Shown piece after piece: positions 51,983-62,803 of a stretch of 64,000 bases of DNA. Numbering within the stretch: the first letter of the stretch is position 1; every line of letters starts with the position of its first letter. A model generated the notes under the pieces. The model ran no database searches. It worked only from the letters and a program-made list of their open reading frames with translations, and had not been told where the DNA came from. The stretch spans positions 62,001 to 126,000 of the forward strand of contig JADJWJ010000012.1 in assembly GCA_016716425.1 (NCBI GenBank), in the 5' to 3' direction. The position numbers were made by a program, and so were the translations under genes. Source of the DNA: Betaproteobacteria bacterium. GTDB lineage: Bacteria > Pseudomonadota > Gammaproteobacteria > Burkholderiales > Casimicrobiaceae.

Positions 51983-52945
51983 GTGACGGGCGCGCGCGTG
52001 ATCCTGACGTGGCTTGCCGTGGCTGCCTTCGCCGCGCACGCATGGGCGGCCGACGTGCCGTTCCTGTCGGGCCGCGTCGTCGACGACGCCGAGATCCTGG
52101 CCCCGGCCACGCGCGACCGAATCGCCGCCGCGCTCAAGAGTCACGAGGAGCGGACGACGAACCAGGTCGTCGTGCTGACGGTGCCGACGATCGCGCCCGA
52201 CAGCATCGAGGAGTACGCGAACCGCGTATTCACCGCCTGGAAGCTGGGGCAGAAGGGCAAGGACAACGGCGTGCTGGTCGTCGTCGTGCCGAAGGACCGC
52301 AAGATGCGCATCGAGGTCGGCTACGGCCTCGAGGGCTCGCTGACCGACGCGAGCGCGAGCCGCATCATCCGCAACGACATGACGCCGCAATTCAAGTCGG
52401 GCAACTACGACCGCGGCGTGCAGGCGGGTGTCGACGCGATCCTCGCGCGGCTCGAGGGCGGCGCCGAGCCCGCGGCCGAGCCCGCGTCGTCAGGCAGCGG
52501 CCTTGCCGTGAACTTCGCCGGCATCGAGGATCCCGAGTTGCCGCCGTGGCCGATGCGGATCCTGCTGGGCGCGTTCATCTTCGGCATCATCGGCCTGTTC
52601 ACGATCGTCGGCATCATGACGCCGGGCGTCGGCTGGTTCCTCTACCTGTTCCTGATTCCGTTCTGGGCGATGTTCCCGATCATCATCGTCGGCGTGAAAG
52701 GCGCGCTCGCGCTGCTCACGGTCTACGTCGTCGGCTACCCGATCGCCAAGCTCATCGTCAGCCGCAGCAGCTGGTACGAGAAGGCGAAGAAGGACCTGAA
52801 GTCGAAGGGCACGGCGACCATCGGCGGGTTCACGATGAGCTCGGGCCGCTCGGGGTCGAGCTCGTCGTCCGGCAGCTCGTCGTCGGGCGGATTTTCGGGC
52901 GGTGGCGGCAGCTCCGGCGGCGGCGGCAGTTCCGGGAGCTGGTAG
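51983..52945 (+). CDS. TPM-domain membrane protein with Gly/Ser-rich tail (YgcG-like)
   Basis: Protein of 320 residues. A signal peptide (1-24, ends AHAWA) is followed by a periplasmic TPM domain (about 28-150; GRVVDDAEILAPATRDRI, KDNGVLVVVVPKDRKMRIEVGYGLEG), three membrane spans (about 190-265) and a C-terminal tail of Ser and Gly ending GGGGSSGSW. The tail is typical of this family. Role unknown; membrane protein quality control or photosystem-II-repair-like functions are known for distant TPM proteins. GTG at 51983 is preferred because it gives a clean signal peptide. Confidence 0.85.
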   Translation: MTGARVILTWLAVAAFAAHAWAADVPFLSGRVVDDAEILAPATRDRIAAALKSHEERTTNQVVVLTVPTIAPDSIEEYANRVFTAWKLGQKGKDNGVLVVVVPKDRKMRIEVGYGLEGSLTDASASRIIRNDMTPQFKSGNYDRGVQAGVDAILARLEGGAEPAAEPASSGSGLAVNFAGIEDPELPPWPMRILLGAFIFGIIGLFTIVGIMTPGVGWFLYLFLIPFWAMFPIIIVGVKGALALLTVYVVGYPIAKLIVSRSSWYEKAKKDLKSKGTATIGGFTMSSGRSGSSSSSGSSSSGGFSGGGGSSGGGGSSGSW

Positions 52946-53033
52946 CGCAAAAGGGGTCAGGCTCACTTTTCCGGCACCGGCGTAGATTACGCCGCGCCCC
53001 TCCGCAGGAAAAGTGAACCTGACCCCTTTTGCG
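52946..53033. repeat. Inverted repeat between convergent TPM and methyltransferase genes
   Basis: Left arm 52946-52972 (CGCAAAAGGGGTCAGGCTCA...) begins on the base after the TAG stop; right arm 53007-53033 is its complement with one mismatch. A further TTTTGCGCG lies at 53041-53049, directly before the stop codon (CTA on this strand) of the methyltransferase gene. So both genes end TAG-CGC(GC)AAAAGGGG. Confidence 0.88.
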
Positions 53034-53049
53034 GACCCCCTTTTGCGCG

Positions 53050-53790
53050 CTACGCCCGCGCGATCAGCGAGTACGCATCGCCCTCGTCCGCGGTGCCCGC
53101 GGGCGGGCCGATGTCCACGTGCCGGTAGCCTGCCGCGAGCAGGAGGTCCCGGCATTCGTCCGCCGGGTACCACGTCCACGCGATCCGCTCGTGTTCCTCG
53201 GCCAGCCGCTGCGCGCCGCGGCGATGGGCGTAGCGGTTCGCCGCGCGCGCGAGCCGCGCTTCGGCCGACCACGTCGTCTCCGACCGCAGCGCGATCTGCG
53301 CGCCGTCGGCGAGCCTGACCGTGCGCACCTCCACCAGCGGCGCGCCGAGCCGCTGCACGGCGAGCGGCGGCACGCGGCAGTCGACGAAGAGCAGGCCCGG
53401 ATCGACGAGATGCGCGCGGATGCGTTCCAGCGCGGCCGCGGCGAGCCACGGCTGCGCGAGCAGCTGAAACGCCTCTCCCGCGACGAACGCGCAGCCGTAG
53501 CGGAACGGCAGGTTCATCTGCGCGACGTCCTGCCGGAACGTGGGTGCGGCCGCACCGCCGGCCGCGAGCTTGTCGCCGCAACGTGCGAGCATCGCCGCCG
53601 AGGAGTCCACGCCGTGGACCTTGCGGCCGCGCGCGACGAGCGGCGTGAGCAGCCTGCCGTAACCGCACATCACGTCGAGCGCGAGCGCGTCGGGCGGGAT
53701 GCGACTCGCGTACCAGTCGACCTCGGTATCAGGCGCCGCGGGCCGGTCGGCAGCGCGGAACAGCGTGGAAAGCGGGCCGAAGGCGTTCAT
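53050..53790 (-). CDS. Class I SAM-dependent methyltransferase
   Basis: Protein of 246 residues with motif I LALDVMCGYGRLLTPL near residue 46, GVDSSAAML near 68 and FRQDVAQMNLPF near 93. Substrate unknown. Start is the ATG at 53790; the open frame extends further into the repeat at 53795-53902, which is not expected to be coding. Confidence 0.87.
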   Translation of the reverse strand: MNAFGPLSTLFRAADRPAAPDTEVDWYASRIPPDALALDVMCGYGRLLTPLVARGRKVHGVDSSAAMLARCGDKLAAGGAAAPTFRQDVAQMNLPFRYGCAFVAGEAFQLLAQPWLAAAALERIRAHLVDPGLLFVDCRVPPLAVQRLGAPLVEVRTVRLADGAQIALRSETTWSAEARLARAANRYAHRRGAQRLAEEHERIAWTWYPADECRDLLLAAGYRHVDIGPPAGTADEGDAYSLIARA

Positions 53791-53794
53791 CCCG

Positions 53795-53902
53795 GGGGCC
53801 AGGCTCACTTTTCCGGCACCAGCGTCAAATTGCTTCGCGCCCCTCGCCGGAAAAGTGAACCTGGCCCCTTCCGGCACGTTGCCGGAAAAGCGAGCCTGGC
53901 CC
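53795..53902. repeat. Three-armed GGCCAGGCTC repeat element before the rhodanese stop codon
   Basis: GGGGCCAGGCTCACTTTTCC (53795-53814), its inverted copy within 53847-53868 and a second inverted copy GGAAAAGCGAGCCTGGCCCC (53883-53902). The last ends directly at the stop codon (CTA, 53903-53905) of the rhodanese gene. Confidence 0.85.
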
Positions 53903-54289
53903 CTAGAGCTGCTCCCACGGCAGGCCCTCGAAGCGCCACCCGGACTTCGCGCCGCGATGGTGCCGGTCGTCGAGCGGGCCTTCGAAGCCGTCGAGCACGT
54001 TGTACACCTCGGCGAAGCCGGCCTTCTCCAGCGCGAGCCCCGCGTCGACCGAGCGGTGGCCGCTGCGGCAGATGAGCACGATCGGGCGGTTCATGCTCGC
54101 GACCTTCTTCACCTGCCCGACGAAGTGCGGGTTGATCTCCCAGTCGGGCCCGTCGTTCCACGCGACGTGCTGCGCGCCGACCGGGTGGCCGACGAAGAAG
54201 TACTCCATCTCGCTGCGGCAATCGATGAACACCGCAGAGGGGTTGGCGTCGAGCAGGGCCTGCGCTTCCTTGGGTGTCAGGTGCTTCAT
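53903..54289 (-). CDS. Single-domain rhodanese-like sulfurtransferase
   Basis: Protein of 128 residues with AVFIDCRSEMEYFFVGHPVGA near 19 and the active-site loop LICRSGHRSVDAG near 72 (catalytic Cys). The C terminus GWRFEGLPWEQL resembles the rhodanese at 11001-11486, so both belong to one subfamily. It is divergent from metH. A sulfur-carrier role is inferred from the fold. Confidence 0.88.
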   Translation of the reverse strand: MKHLTPKEAQALLDANPSAVFIDCRSEMEYFFVGHPVGAQHVAWNDGPDWEINPHFVGQVKKVASMNRPIVLICRSGHRSVDAGLALEKAGFAEVYNVLDGFEGPLDDRHHRGAKSGWRFEGLPWEQL

Positions 54290-54432
54290 GCGGGCAAGAT
54301 TAGCACGCGGCCGCACGCGCGCCATAGGACGCGCGGTTCTTTGCATATGCACGGCGCGTCCGGGGCGCGAATGGACAAAGTGCTAAGATTCAAGACCTTG
54401 CCGAGGCCTCCCGCATCGCCCCGTCCGCCGCC

Positions 54433-55470
54433 ATGCAACCCGACCGCACCGCCCTTCTGACGCGCCTCCTGCGCGCGCGCATCCTCGTGATGGACGGCGC
54501 GATGGGGACGATGATCCAGCAGCGCAAGCTGACCGAGTCCGACTTCCGCGGCGACTTCCACGATCATGCGCACGACCTCGCCGGCGACAACGACCTGCTC
54601 GTACTCACGCGGCCCGACGTCGTGCGCGCGATTCACGACGAGTACCTCGCGGCCGGGGCCGACATCGTCGAGACGAACACGTTCAGCGCCACCCGCATCG
54701 CGCAGGCCGACTACGGGATGGAGCGGCAGGTCTACGCGATCAACCGCGCGGCGGCGCGCCTCGCGCGCGAATGCTGCGACGCCTGGACCGCGCGGACGCC
54801 GGACAAGCCGCGCTTCGTCGCGGGCGCGATGGGGCCGACCAACCGCACGGCGTCGATCTCGCCCGACGTCAACGACCCGGGCGCGCGCAACGTGACGTAC
54901 GACGAGCTCGTCGCGGCGTACGGCGAGGCGGTCGAGGGCCTGTGCGACGGCGGCGCCGACCTGATCCTCGTCGAGACGATCTTCGACACGCTGAACGCGA
55001 AGGCCGCGCTGTTCGCGATCGCGACCCACTTCGACCGGGTCGGCCAGCGGCTGCCGCTCATCGTGTCCGGCACGATCACCGACGCGTCCGGGCGCACGCT
55101 GTCCGGCCAGACCCCGGAGGCGTTCTGGAACTCCGTGCGGCACGCGAAGCCGCTCGCCGTGGGCTTGAACTGCGCGCTCGGCGCCGCGCTGATGCGGCCG
55201 TACATCGAGGAGATCGCGCGCGTGGCCGACACGTTCGTCTCCTGCTACCCGAACGCGGGGCTGCCCAACCCCATGTCGGAAACCGGCTACGACGAGACGC
55301 CGGCCGAGACGTCGCGCCTCATCGCGGACTTCGCGCAAAGCGGCTTCGTCAACCTGGTCGGCGGCTGCTGCGGCACCACGCCCGCGCACGTGCGCGCGAT
55401 CGCGGAGGCCGTCAGGACGCTCCCGCCGCGCGCGCTGCCGCGGCCCGAAACCGCGGAGGCCGTCGCGTAG
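54433..55470 (+). CDS. metH: Methionine synthase, homocysteine-binding module (split MetH, part 1)
   Basis: Homocysteine S-methyltransferase domain of 345 residues. The start MDGAMGTMIQQRKL is near 20; zinc-binding Cys are in VGLNCALG near 240 and GGCCGTTP near 310. It corresponds only to the N-terminal module of full-length MetH; the folate, cobalamin and activation modules are in the next gene. This two-gene form is known in betaproteobacteria. The gap to part 2 holds a palindromic repeat. Confidence 0.95.
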   Translation: MQPDRTALLTRLLRARILVMDGAMGTMIQQRKLTESDFRGDFHDHAHDLAGDNDLLVLTRPDVVRAIHDEYLAAGADIVETNTFSATRIAQADYGMERQVYAINRAAARLARECCDAWTARTPDKPRFVAGAMGPTNRTASISPDVNDPGARNVTYDELVAAYGEAVEGLCDGGADLILVETIFDTLNAKAALFAIATHFDRVGQRLPLIVSGTITDASGRTLSGQTPEAFWNSVRHAKPLAVGLNCALGAALMRPYIEEIARVADTFVSCYPNAGLPNPMSETGYDETPAETSRLIADFAQSGFVNLVGGCCGTTPAHVRAIAEAVRTLPPRALPRPETAEAVA

Positions 55471-55475
55471 AACCA

Positions 55476-55574
55476 CTCCCTCTCCCCCCTGCGGGGAGAG
55501 GGCTGGGGTGAGGGGCGCCCCGCGCGGTCATCGCCACCCTCACCCTAAGCCCTCTCCCGCGCGCGGGAGAGGGA
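55476..55574. repeat. CTCTCCCC-family palindromic repeats between the metH halves
   Basis: CCCTCTCCCCCCTGCGGGGA followed by GAGGGCTGGGGTGAGGGG, then facing CACCCTCACCCTAAGCCCTC and GCGCGGGAGAGGGAG. The final GGGAG may double as ribosome-binding sequence region for part 2, although the GTG start is 26 bases on. Confidence 0.85.
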
Positions 55575-55600
55575 GGACCGAGCCGCGACGAGAGACTCCC

Positions 55601-58270
<2,670 letters not shown>

Positions 58271-58280
58271 GATCGGCGCG

Positions 58281-59834
58281 ATGCAAACCTGGCTGCGAAT
58301 GGCGATCGCCGGAACGGCCGTCGCCGCCGGCGCGCCGACCGGCGCGCTCGAGCTTCACTTCACGCATCCCTACCGCGAGTTCGTCGACGTGCGCAACGTC
58401 ACGGCGTCGGTGTCGTCGCGTTTCGACGTCCCGCTCGACTGCGCCGCCGGCGTTGCCGTGGCGCAGGCGGGCACACAGGTCACGCTGACGCTGCGGGCCG
58501 CGGCGGGTGCCGCGATGCCGGGTGCGTGCGGCCATGCGACGGCGATGCTGGCGCCGCTCGCCGCAGGCGTGTACGAGGTCACGGCGCGCGTCATCGCCGC
58601 CGACGGAAGCCTCGCCGACGCTGCGACGCGGCCGCTGCGCATTCTGCCGCTGGCGGGCCGCTGCAACGCGGAGCCCGCGCTGTCGCCGTCGATCATGGGC
58701 CAACCGCAGGGCGCGACGCCGGGTGAATTCGTCGCGCGAGTGTCGACGGACGCGGCATTTGCGGCCTCCCTCGGCCATCCCGCCGTGCGCGTCGCGCCGT
58801 ACGGCGACTGGGTGTACTTCGACTATCCGCCGCTCGACGACATTCCGCCGGTGATGGAGCGGCTGGCGCTCGCGGGCGCGCTGGCATCGCAGGCCCGCAA
58901 CGGCTACGCCTGCTTCGCCACGTCGCCGCCGGACGCGGTCGCGCAGGTCGTGGAGTTCTCCCACGCCGGCCGCGACCACTATTTCTATTCGGGCGACGCC
59001 GGCGAGATCGCGGCGATCGACGCCGGCCTGGTCGGTCCGTGGACGCGGACCGGCAAGTCGTTCCGCGCCGTGACGCAACCCGGCTGCGCGTTCTCGACTA
59101 CCGATACCGTCGTCTACCGCTTCTTCGGCAGGCCGGGCTCGGGGCCGAACTCGCATTTCTTCACCCGCGACCGCGCGGAGTGCTACGCGGTGGACCAGAG
59201 CGCCAAGTGGGACTTCGAGGGCCTGTCGTTCTGGGCAAGCGCGCCGAACGCCGACGGCAGCTGTCCGGCACCACCGCACGCGCAGCAGCGCATTCCCTTG
59301 TACCGCGTCTGGCGCCCGTTCGGTGAGTCCAATCACCGCCTGACGACGGATCGCGCGGTCGTCGTCGAAATGGTTGCGCGGGGGTGGGTCGACGAGGGAA
59401 TCGCGATGTGCGTGCCGCAGGCCTGCGCGGTGCCGCCGACTGTGTGGGACCTCGGCACGGCGGCGACCCTCTGCCCCGGGAGAGGGGGAGGCGGGGGAGG
59501 CGGCCGGCTCGGTTTTTCGCGATCGTCGCGATTGCGCTGGCGGCGTTGCTCGGTGCGGGCGGGTGTGGCCAGCAGCGGCCCGTCGGCGACACGCGGATCA
59601 TCGGCACGATGTTCTTCGCGGGCAAGCCGCGGCCGGGCGAGTCCGCGGGCGAGTTCCGGCACGCGCCGGCCCGGCCCTATCTCGAAGCGCTGGGCCGTGG
59701 CCGCAACCTGGAGTTCGTCGCGGGTCCCGGCGCCGGCCCCGTATGGGCGGTGCTGCACGTCGTGGCGAAACCGGAGGCGCCGGCAGAGAGCGGCGAGGCG
59801 CTGTTCTCGCTCGGTCCCACGAATACGACGATGA
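58281..59834 (+). CDS. Secreted DUF5648-type protein with abnormal read-through C terminus
   Basis: Protein of 517 residues as the frame stands. A signal peptide (1-23) is followed by a beta-rich region and a DUF5648-like lectin-type repeat region (about 215-380; HYFYSGDAGEIAAID, SHFFTRDRAECYAVD, GWVDEGIAMCVPQ). DUF5648 normally ends the protein near CVPQ (about residue 380, base 59420). Here the frame runs another 136 residues as Arg/Ser/Gly-rich sequence that overlaps the next gene, so the native stop codon appears to have been lost at a CTCTGCCCCGGGAGAGG repeat remnant (59469-59485). Function unknown. Confidence 0.7.
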   Translation: MQTWLRMAIAGTAVAAGAPTGALELHFTHPYREFVDVRNVTASVSSRFDVPLDCAAGVAVAQAGTQVTLTLRAAAGAAMPGACGHATAMLAPLAAGVYEVTARVIAADGSLADAATRPLRILPLAGRCNAEPALSPSIMGQPQGATPGEFVARVSTDAAFAASLGHPAVRVAPYGDWVYFDYPPLDDIPPVMERLALAGALASQARNGYACFATSPPDAVAQVVEFSHAGRDHYFYSGDAGEIAAIDAGLVGPWTRTGKSFRAVTQPGCAFSTTDTVVYRFFGRPGSGPNSHFFTRDRAECYAVDQSAKWDFEGLSFWASAPNADGSCPAPPHAQQRIPLYRVWRPFGESNHRLTTDRAVVVEMVARGWVDEGIAMCVPQACAVPPTVWDLGTAATLCPGRGGGGGGGRLGFSRSSRLRWRRCSVRAGVASSGPSATRGSSARCSSRASRGRASPRASSGTRRPGPISKRWAVAATWSSSRVPAPAPYGRCCTSWRNRRRRQRAARRCSRSVPRIRR

Positions 59835-60262
59835 ATCCGGTCGACGCGGCGATGGCGCTCGACTCGCGCAACATGCGCCGGCCCGCGGCCGGCTGGATGG
59901 CCGACGGCAGGACGCCGATGATCGGCGCCAATACCAAAGGGCGCCTGTCCGACGGCGACCTGGCTGCACTCGAAGCACCCGAATCGCTGTTGCGGGCGGT
60001 CGAGGTGTTTCGCTACCCGATGGATACCGGCGGCGACGGCGGCGCGCAGTTCCTGCTCACGCTCGAGCAGCACCGGAACCTGCGGCCACTGTTCGTCGAG
60101 GTGATGCTCGGGCAGGGCCCGCTCCCGCGCGAGGTGGAAGTCTTCGTCCGCGAAGCGAACGGACCGTGGTACGTACGTTACCGCAACGAAGCCGGCGGGC
60201 TCGCCGTCATCCTGCTGCTCGGCGCGTTCGCGCTGTGGCGGCTGCGGCCCGGCGGGCGTTGA
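59444..60262 (+). CDS. Uncharacterised lipoprotein-like protein, 5' end damaged
   Basis: The conserved-looking part begins RFFAIVAIALAALLGAGGCG near base 59510, a lipoprotein signal with lipobox GAGGC, and ends with a membrane helix GLAVILLLGAFALWRL. No ATG, GTG or TTG lies close before the signal; the nearest in-frame start is GTG 59444, which adds an Arg/Gly-rich leader made of repeat sequence. I do not recognise the family (GTMFFAGKPRPGE, FSLGPTNTTMNPVDAAMA). The gene probably lost its true start when it was joined to the DUF5648 gene. Confidence 0.65.
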   Translation: MGPRHGGDPLPRERGRRGRRPARFFAIVAIALAALLGAGGCGQQRPVGDTRIIGTMFFAGKPRPGESAGEFRHAPARPYLEALGRGRNLEFVAGPGAGPVWAVLHVVAKPEAPAESGEALFSLGPTNTTMNPVDAAMALDSRNMRRPAAGWMADGRTPMIGANTKGRLSDGDLAALEAPESLLRAVEVFRYPMDTGGDGGAQFLLTLEQHRNLRPLFVEVMLGQGPLPREVEVFVREANGPWYVRYRNEAGGLAVILLLGAFALWRLRPGGR

Positions 60263-60282
60263 AGGGGAGGCCGCGGCGGGCG

Positions 60283-60325
60283 CCCCTCACCCCGGCCCTC
60301 TCCCCACTGCGTGGGGCGAGGGGCG
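60283..60325. repeat. CTCTCCCC-family palindromic repeat (single copy)
   Basis: CCCCTCACCCCGGCCCTCTC followed by CCACTGCGTGGGGCGAGGGG. Directly adjoins the element at 60327. Confidence 0.8.
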
Positions 60326-60326
60326 C

Positions 60327-60374
60327 AGGAAAACCGAGCCTGGCTCCAGGAAAACCGAGCCTGGCTCGGTTTGA
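60327..60374. repeat. GAGCCTGGCTC repeat element at the 3' end of the ACT-domain gene
   Basis: Two direct copies of AGGAAAACCGAGCCTGGCTC; the second continues into CGGTTT, so AAACCGAGCCTGGCTCGGTTT makes a 10-bp-arm hairpin ending two bases from the ACT gene stop codon (60375-60377). Confidence 0.85.
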
Positions 60375-60788
60375 CTACTTTGCGCCGAGCAGCTTCGCCG
60401 CCCTGGCGACGGCCTGCGGCTTCACCCAGAAGATCGCGCCGTAGCGACCCTTGCCGCCGCTGACGGCGTCGACGGCCGTGACGTTGATCTTCGCGGCGGC
60501 CAGCGCGGCGAGGATGCCGGTCAGCGCGCCGACGCGGTCGTCGCCGGTGACGAGGAAACCCGTCTTCTTCGCGGAGAGCTTCAAGCCCAGCTTCTTCGCG
60601 GCGCGCTTCAACTTCGCGGAATCCTCGGGGACGAGGTCGAGCTGCGCGCGGCGGCCGGCGGGAAAGCCGGAGAACGCGAGCAGGTTCACGCCCGCCGCGG
60701 CGAGGCCCGCCATCACCTTCGCGCCCTGTCCGGCGGTGTTCGGCAGCATCGCGTAGAAGTAGTCGACCTTGCGCAGCCTGTCGCTCAT
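60375..60788 (-). CDS. ACT-domain-like protein
   Basis: Protein of 137 residues, beginning MSDRLRKVDYFYAMLPNTAGQG. Its two halves look like tandem ACT-type folds (FYAMLPNTAGQGAKVMAGLAAAGVNLL and TGDDRVGALTGILAALAAAKINVTAVDAV). ACT domains sense small ligands such as amino acids. Similar stand-alone proteins are of unknown role. Start is the ATG at 60788. Confidence 0.78.
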   Translation of the reverse strand: MSDRLRKVDYFYAMLPNTAGQGAKVMAGLAAAGVNLLAFSGFPAGRRAQLDLVPEDSAKLKRAAKKLGLKLSAKKTGFLVTGDDRVGALTGILAALAAAKINVTAVDAVSGGKGRYGAIFWVKPQAVARAAKLLGAK

Positions 60789-60863
60789 CGTGGCCTCCGT
60801 GCGGAAATCGGCAGCGTGGCCGGCGCCCGCCGGCCGCTCGCGCCCATTATGCGCCGGCGCGGT

Positions 60864-61046
60864 CAGTCGAGAAGGGTCGCCCCGAGCGACTGACCTGCCA
60901 CGGCCGCCGTGGACAGGCACGTCGTGCGGTGGTCCCCGCGTGTCGGCCGTCGCCCTCGCGCGCGGACGCGCTCTGCGAGCCCGGCCTTCGGCCCGCGTGC
61001 GAGGGCGGCTCGGAGGGCAGCGAGCGTAGCGAGCGTGGGGGCCGTT
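60864..61046. repeat. C/G-rich dispersed repeat, reverse copy of the 51013 element
   Basis: GGGCAGCGAGCGTAGCGAGC and GTGGGGGCCGTTTCAT (to about 61049) are the reverse complement of the ATGAAACAGCCCCCACGCTC sequence at 51013. No gene is visible in the 60789-61051 gap. Confidence 0.65.
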
Positions 61047-61051
61047 TCACA

Positions 61052-61561
61052 TCAGTCGAGCGTGCCGATGAAGTCGGTCTTGCCGAGCTCGACGCCGTTG
61101 CTGCGCAGGATGCCGTAGGCGGTCGCCGAGTGGAAGTAGAAGTTCGGCAGCGCGTACTGCAGCAGGTAGTTCAAGCCGTTGAACGTGTGTGGCTGGCCGC
61201 GGACGGGCCGCACGATCGAGCGCGCCTCCGAGCCGTCGATCTGCGCGGCCGTGAATGCGGTCACCGCCGCGTGCGCGCGCTCGACGCGCGCGATCAGGTC
61301 CGCGAACGTGGCCTCCTGGTCGTCCCACTTCGGCGGCTCCTCGCCGGCCAGCCGCGCGACGGTGCCGCGCGCGAAGTCGGTGGCGATGTAGACCTGCCGC
61401 GAGAGCGGGAACATGTCGGGAAAGAGCCGCGCATTGATGAACGCGCTCTCGTCGATCTTGCGTGCCGCCGCGTGCGCCGCGGCCTTGCCGAGGACGCCTG
61501 CGAGACTGGACAGCCCGCGCGCGAATGCCGGGACCGACGCCCGGTACATCGAAATCGTCAT
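61052..61561 (-). CDS. DUF1993 family protein
   Basis: Protein of 169 residues, mostly helical, with DUF1993 features: ISMYRASVPAFARGLSSLAGVLGKA at the start, ARLFPDMFPLSRQVYIATDFARG near 45 and the C-terminal LPNFYFHSATAYGILRSNGVELGKTDF. The fold is DinB-like; function unknown. Start is the ATG at 61561. Confidence 0.88.
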   Translation of the reverse strand: MTISMYRASVPAFARGLSSLAGVLGKAAAHAAARKIDESAFINARLFPDMFPLSRQVYIATDFARGTVARLAGEEPPKWDDQEATFADLIARVERAHAAVTAFTAAQIDGSEARSIVRPVRGQPHTFNGLNYLLQYALPNFYFHSATAYGILRSNGVELGKTDFIGTLD

Positions 61562-61617
61562 TGCCGCCTCCGTGCTGGTTCGGCCGGGCATTGTACCGCC
61601 CGCGCGCCGGACCGGCG

Positions 61618-62775
61618 TCACCTGCCCGCGATCGCCGCCTTCCAGTCGTGGAACACGTCGACGTCCATGCCGTCGGGGTAGTTGAGGTAGCCGGGCTTGT
61701 GCCCGGGCACGTCGGTGACGCCGTACTGCCAGACGATCGCCTTCGTCGCCCGATCGATGACGATCACCCGATGCCGCGCGTCGTCGTTGGCGAGGATGTT
61801 GCCGTTGGGCAGCTCGACGGCGAGCGAAGGGTGGTCGAGCATCCGCTCGCCGGCGCGAACGAAGTACTCCCATGTCGTCTTGCGCGTCTTCGGGTCGAAG
61901 ATCACGATGCGCCCCGGCTTCGAGAAGTCGGCGACGATCACCTGCCCGTCGCGCGTGGGGAACGCGTCGGACGCGTAGCGCACACCCGGCGCGCGCACGC
62001 TCCACACGACGCCCCCGTCCCGCGTCATCCGCGTGATCCACGCGTCGGTGATCTCGGTGACCAGGATGTCGCCGTTGGCGAGCGGTGTCGCGCCGTTCGG
62101 GTACGCGAGGAAGCGCGGCGGGTCGTGCCGGCACCTGCGGTCGGTGCCCCACTGGCCGATGACCGTCGCCGTGTCGGGGTCGATGAACTGGATCCGGCAA
62201 TTGCGGATGTCGGCGGTGACGACCTTGCCGTCGGGCAGCAGGTGCGCGTCGTCCGGGTAGTCGAAGTAGCCGGGCTGCGTGCCCTTCGTGTCGGCGACGC
62301 CGAACGACCACGTCAGCGAGCGTGTCGCGTAGTCGACGATGTGGATGTCGTAGTTGTCCTCCTCGTTGACCATCAGCCGGCGGCCGTCGTGCGCGAAGAA
62401 CACGTCGTCGTTGCCGCGGTAGATCTTGAGGTTCGGCGACGGGAATTCCCAGACGATGCGCTTGTCGGGGGCGACCTCGATCAGCCGATTGTTGCGCCGG
62501 TCGGCGATGACGATCGGATACGGCAGCGGACCGCTCCACGCGGCGACCGGCTGCTCGCGCGAGCCGGTGACAGGAGGGGCGGCAGGCAGCGCGGCGCCGC
62601 TGCTCACGATGCCCGCGCCGATCATCTCGGCGGTGACCGGCACCGGCTGGCCATCGGGCTTGCGCGCCTTCGCGGGCTTGGTGCCCGCCGCGTGCGCGCC
62701 GGAAGCGAACGCCATCGACGCGGCGAGCAGCGTCGCGAACAGGCGGATTGCCGGGGCGGCGCGCCGTGTCTTCAT
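61618..62775 (-). CDS. Exported beta-propeller protein (NHL/PQQ-like repeats)
   Basis: Protein of 385 residues with a signal peptide (1-29, ends GAHA). Repeats such as PYPIVIADRRNNRLIEVAPDKRIVWEFPSP, DDAHLLPDGKVVTADIRNCRIQFID and LPNGNILANDDARHRVIVIDRATKAIVWQYG suggest a propeller resembling the arylsulfotransferase/NHL type, but no catalytic motif is recognised. Periplasmic or secreted. Confidence 0.78.
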   Translation of the reverse strand: MKTRRAAPAIRLFATLLAASMAFASGAHAAGTKPAKARKPDGQPVPVTAEMIGAGIVSSGAALPAAPPVTGSREQPVAAWSGPLPYPIVIADRRNNRLIEVAPDKRIVWEFPSPNLKIYRGNDDVFFAHDGRRLMVNEEDNYDIHIVDYATRSLTWSFGVADTKGTQPGYFDYPDDAHLLPDGKVVTADIRNCRIQFIDPDTATVIGQWGTDRRCRHDPPRFLAYPNGATPLANGDILVTEITDAWITRMTRDGGVVWSVRAPGVRYASDAFPTRDGQVIVADFSKPGRIVIFDPKTRKTTWEYFVRAGERMLDHPSLAVELPNGNILANDDARHRVIVIDRATKAIVWQYGVTDVPGHKPGYLNYPDGMDVDVFHDWKAAIAGR

Positions 62776-62803
62776 CCGGAATCCGGTCGGGACCGGACTC
62801 GCG

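Noticed and set aside
53791..53877. N-terminal extension of the methyltransferase (MPEGARFTFPARGAKQF...)
   Set aside because: It is translated repeat sequence of the GGCCAGGCTC family; the ATG at 53790 begins the conserved part.
54290..54432. Possible cobalamin or S-adenosylhomocysteine riboswitch before metH
   Set aside because: The gap to the start is only 143 bases and contains no recognisable aptamer core.
59503..59834. Arg/Ser-rich C-terminal domain of the DUF5648 protein
   Set aside because: It is the out-of-frame shadow of the lipoprotein gene, explained by loss of the upstream stop codon.
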